In this document: piece after piece, positions 4,682-5,196 of the stretch
Layout: every line of letters begins with the position of its first letter
How positions within the stretch are numbered: the stretch's first letter is position 1
NCBI GenBank assembly: GCA_014871545.1
Contig: WGSR01000123.1
Coordinates: 1-5,196 of the forward strand
Length of the DNA stretch: 5,196 nt
From: Collinsella sp.
GTDB lineage: Bacteria; Actinomycetota; Coriobacteriia; Coriobacteriales; Coriobacteriaceae
Direction: 5' to 3'
Translations under genes and position numbers: made by a program
Notes under the pieces: generated by a model
Database searches by the model: none
What the model saw: only the letters and a program-made list of their open reading frames with translations
Told to the model about the DNA's origin: nothing

Positions 4682-5196
4682 ATGGCCCTCATCACTTCGT
4701 ACCACGTCCCCGGCCTTTACGTCGAGGACCACAGCATCGACGTCCCCCTTGACTGGCGCGGCCTGGAGCCGATGCTCCTGGCCGTCGGCAGTACCATGCG
4801 CCGCGGCGCTATGCCGGCACCCATCGCCGGCGCGCCCGAGAGCATCAAGCTCTTCTACCGCGTGGTTTGCGCGCCCGACCGCATCAACGACGATCTGCCG
4901 CTGCTCCTGTTTTTGCAGGGCGGCCCCGGCGGCGAGAGCCCACGTCCGCTGTCGCCCACAAGCGACGGCTGGATCGAGGAGGCCGTCAAGCACTTCCGCG
5001 TGGTCCTTCCCGACCAGCGCGGCGCCGGACGCAGTAGCTGCGTGGACGGACGCACGATCAAGGCACTGGGTGAGCGCGCGACGGCGGCCGGCTCCGATGC
5101 CGCACGCTCGCAGGCGGATTTCCTCAAGCGCCACCTCGCCAGCTCCATCGTGCGCGATTTTGAGTACCTGCGCCTGGTGGGCTTTGGCGGCAAGCC
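4682..5196 (+). CDS. Proline iminopeptidase-like alpha/beta hydrolase (S33 family), C-terminus cut by right edge
   Basis: Likely cytoplasmic serine peptidase that removes N-terminal proline from peptides; the exact substrate cannot be read from this fragment. The 171 visible residues begin MALITSYHVPGLYVEDHSID and continue with VPLDW (21-25). The oxyanion-loop motif appears as LLLFLQGGPGGESPRP (74-89, QGGPG in place of HGGPG), followed by VVLPDQRGAGRS (107-118), both hallmarks of the large proline iminopeptidases. The nucleophile elbow GxSxGG should lie just after the window. About 27 residues separate VPLDW from SIKLFYR, longer than I recall for relatives. A weak GGAAG site lies 6 nt before ATG 4682, and the conserved VPGL segment begins soon after. 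In-frame ATGs at 4601 and 4619 exist but lack ribosome sites. The gene is divergent from proA across 112 bp. No signal peptide is visible. A related S33 hydrolase with other specificity is possible. Confidence 0.82.
   Translation, partial: MALITSYHVPGLYVEDHSIDVPLDWRGLEPMLLAVGSTMRRGAMPAPIAGAPESIKLFYRVVCAPDRINDDLPLLLFLQGGPGGESPRPLSPTSDGWIEEAVKHFRVVLPDQRGAGRSSCVDGRTIKALGERATAAGSDAARSQADFLKRHLASSIVRDFEYLRLVGFGGK

Noticed and set aside
4484..5134. 216-residue open frame on the minus strand
   Set aside because: Antisense shadow of the hydrolase gene and the proA start, with composition typical of a shadow frame.

Overview
The window is about 5.2 kb of GC-rich, tightly packed bacterial chromosome. 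It carries five protein-coding genes, two of them cut by the window edges. Most codons end in G or C, and long stop-free antisense frames run behind three of the genes. A short CarD-family regulator, a Clostridia-like HD hydrolase and a repeated ACCACCACAAAGG...CCTTTGTGGTGGT terminator hairpin together suggest a gut actinobacterium of class Coriobacteriia, Collinsella-like. That placement is an inference from memory, not from a search.

Layout from left to right. On the minus strand is argS (arginyl-tRNA synthetase, 1-1676, C-terminus off the left edge). Next is a 342-bp AT-richer divergent spacer (1677-2018) with the argS promoter and leader hairpin, several inverted repeats, a cluster of TGCATA hexamers, and a likely extended -10 promoter for the plus-strand CarD-family gene (2019-2504). 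A strong hairpin terminator (2518-2558) follows. Then come an HD-domain phosphohydrolase gene (2613-3212, plus) and a second, almost identical hairpin (3228-3268), which lies between convergent genes. proA (gamma-glutamyl phosphate reductase, 3283-4569) is on the minus strand. A 112-bp divergent spacer separates it from a proline-iminopeptidase-like alpha/beta hydrolase (4682 onward, plus, cut at the right edge).

Each gene appears to be its own transcription unit: neighbours are divergent, convergent, or separated by a terminator. Functionally the window is mostly housekeeping: arginine charging of tRNA, RNA-polymerase modulation, proline synthesis and proline-peptide cleavage, plus one HD hydrolase of unknown substrate. 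I found no clear new multi-gene system. The points most worth a second look are the two 41-bp hairpins (40 of 41 positions identical, including the loop) that bracket the HD gene, the absence of any tryptophan in the CarD-family protein, and the motif-dense argS/CarD spacer.
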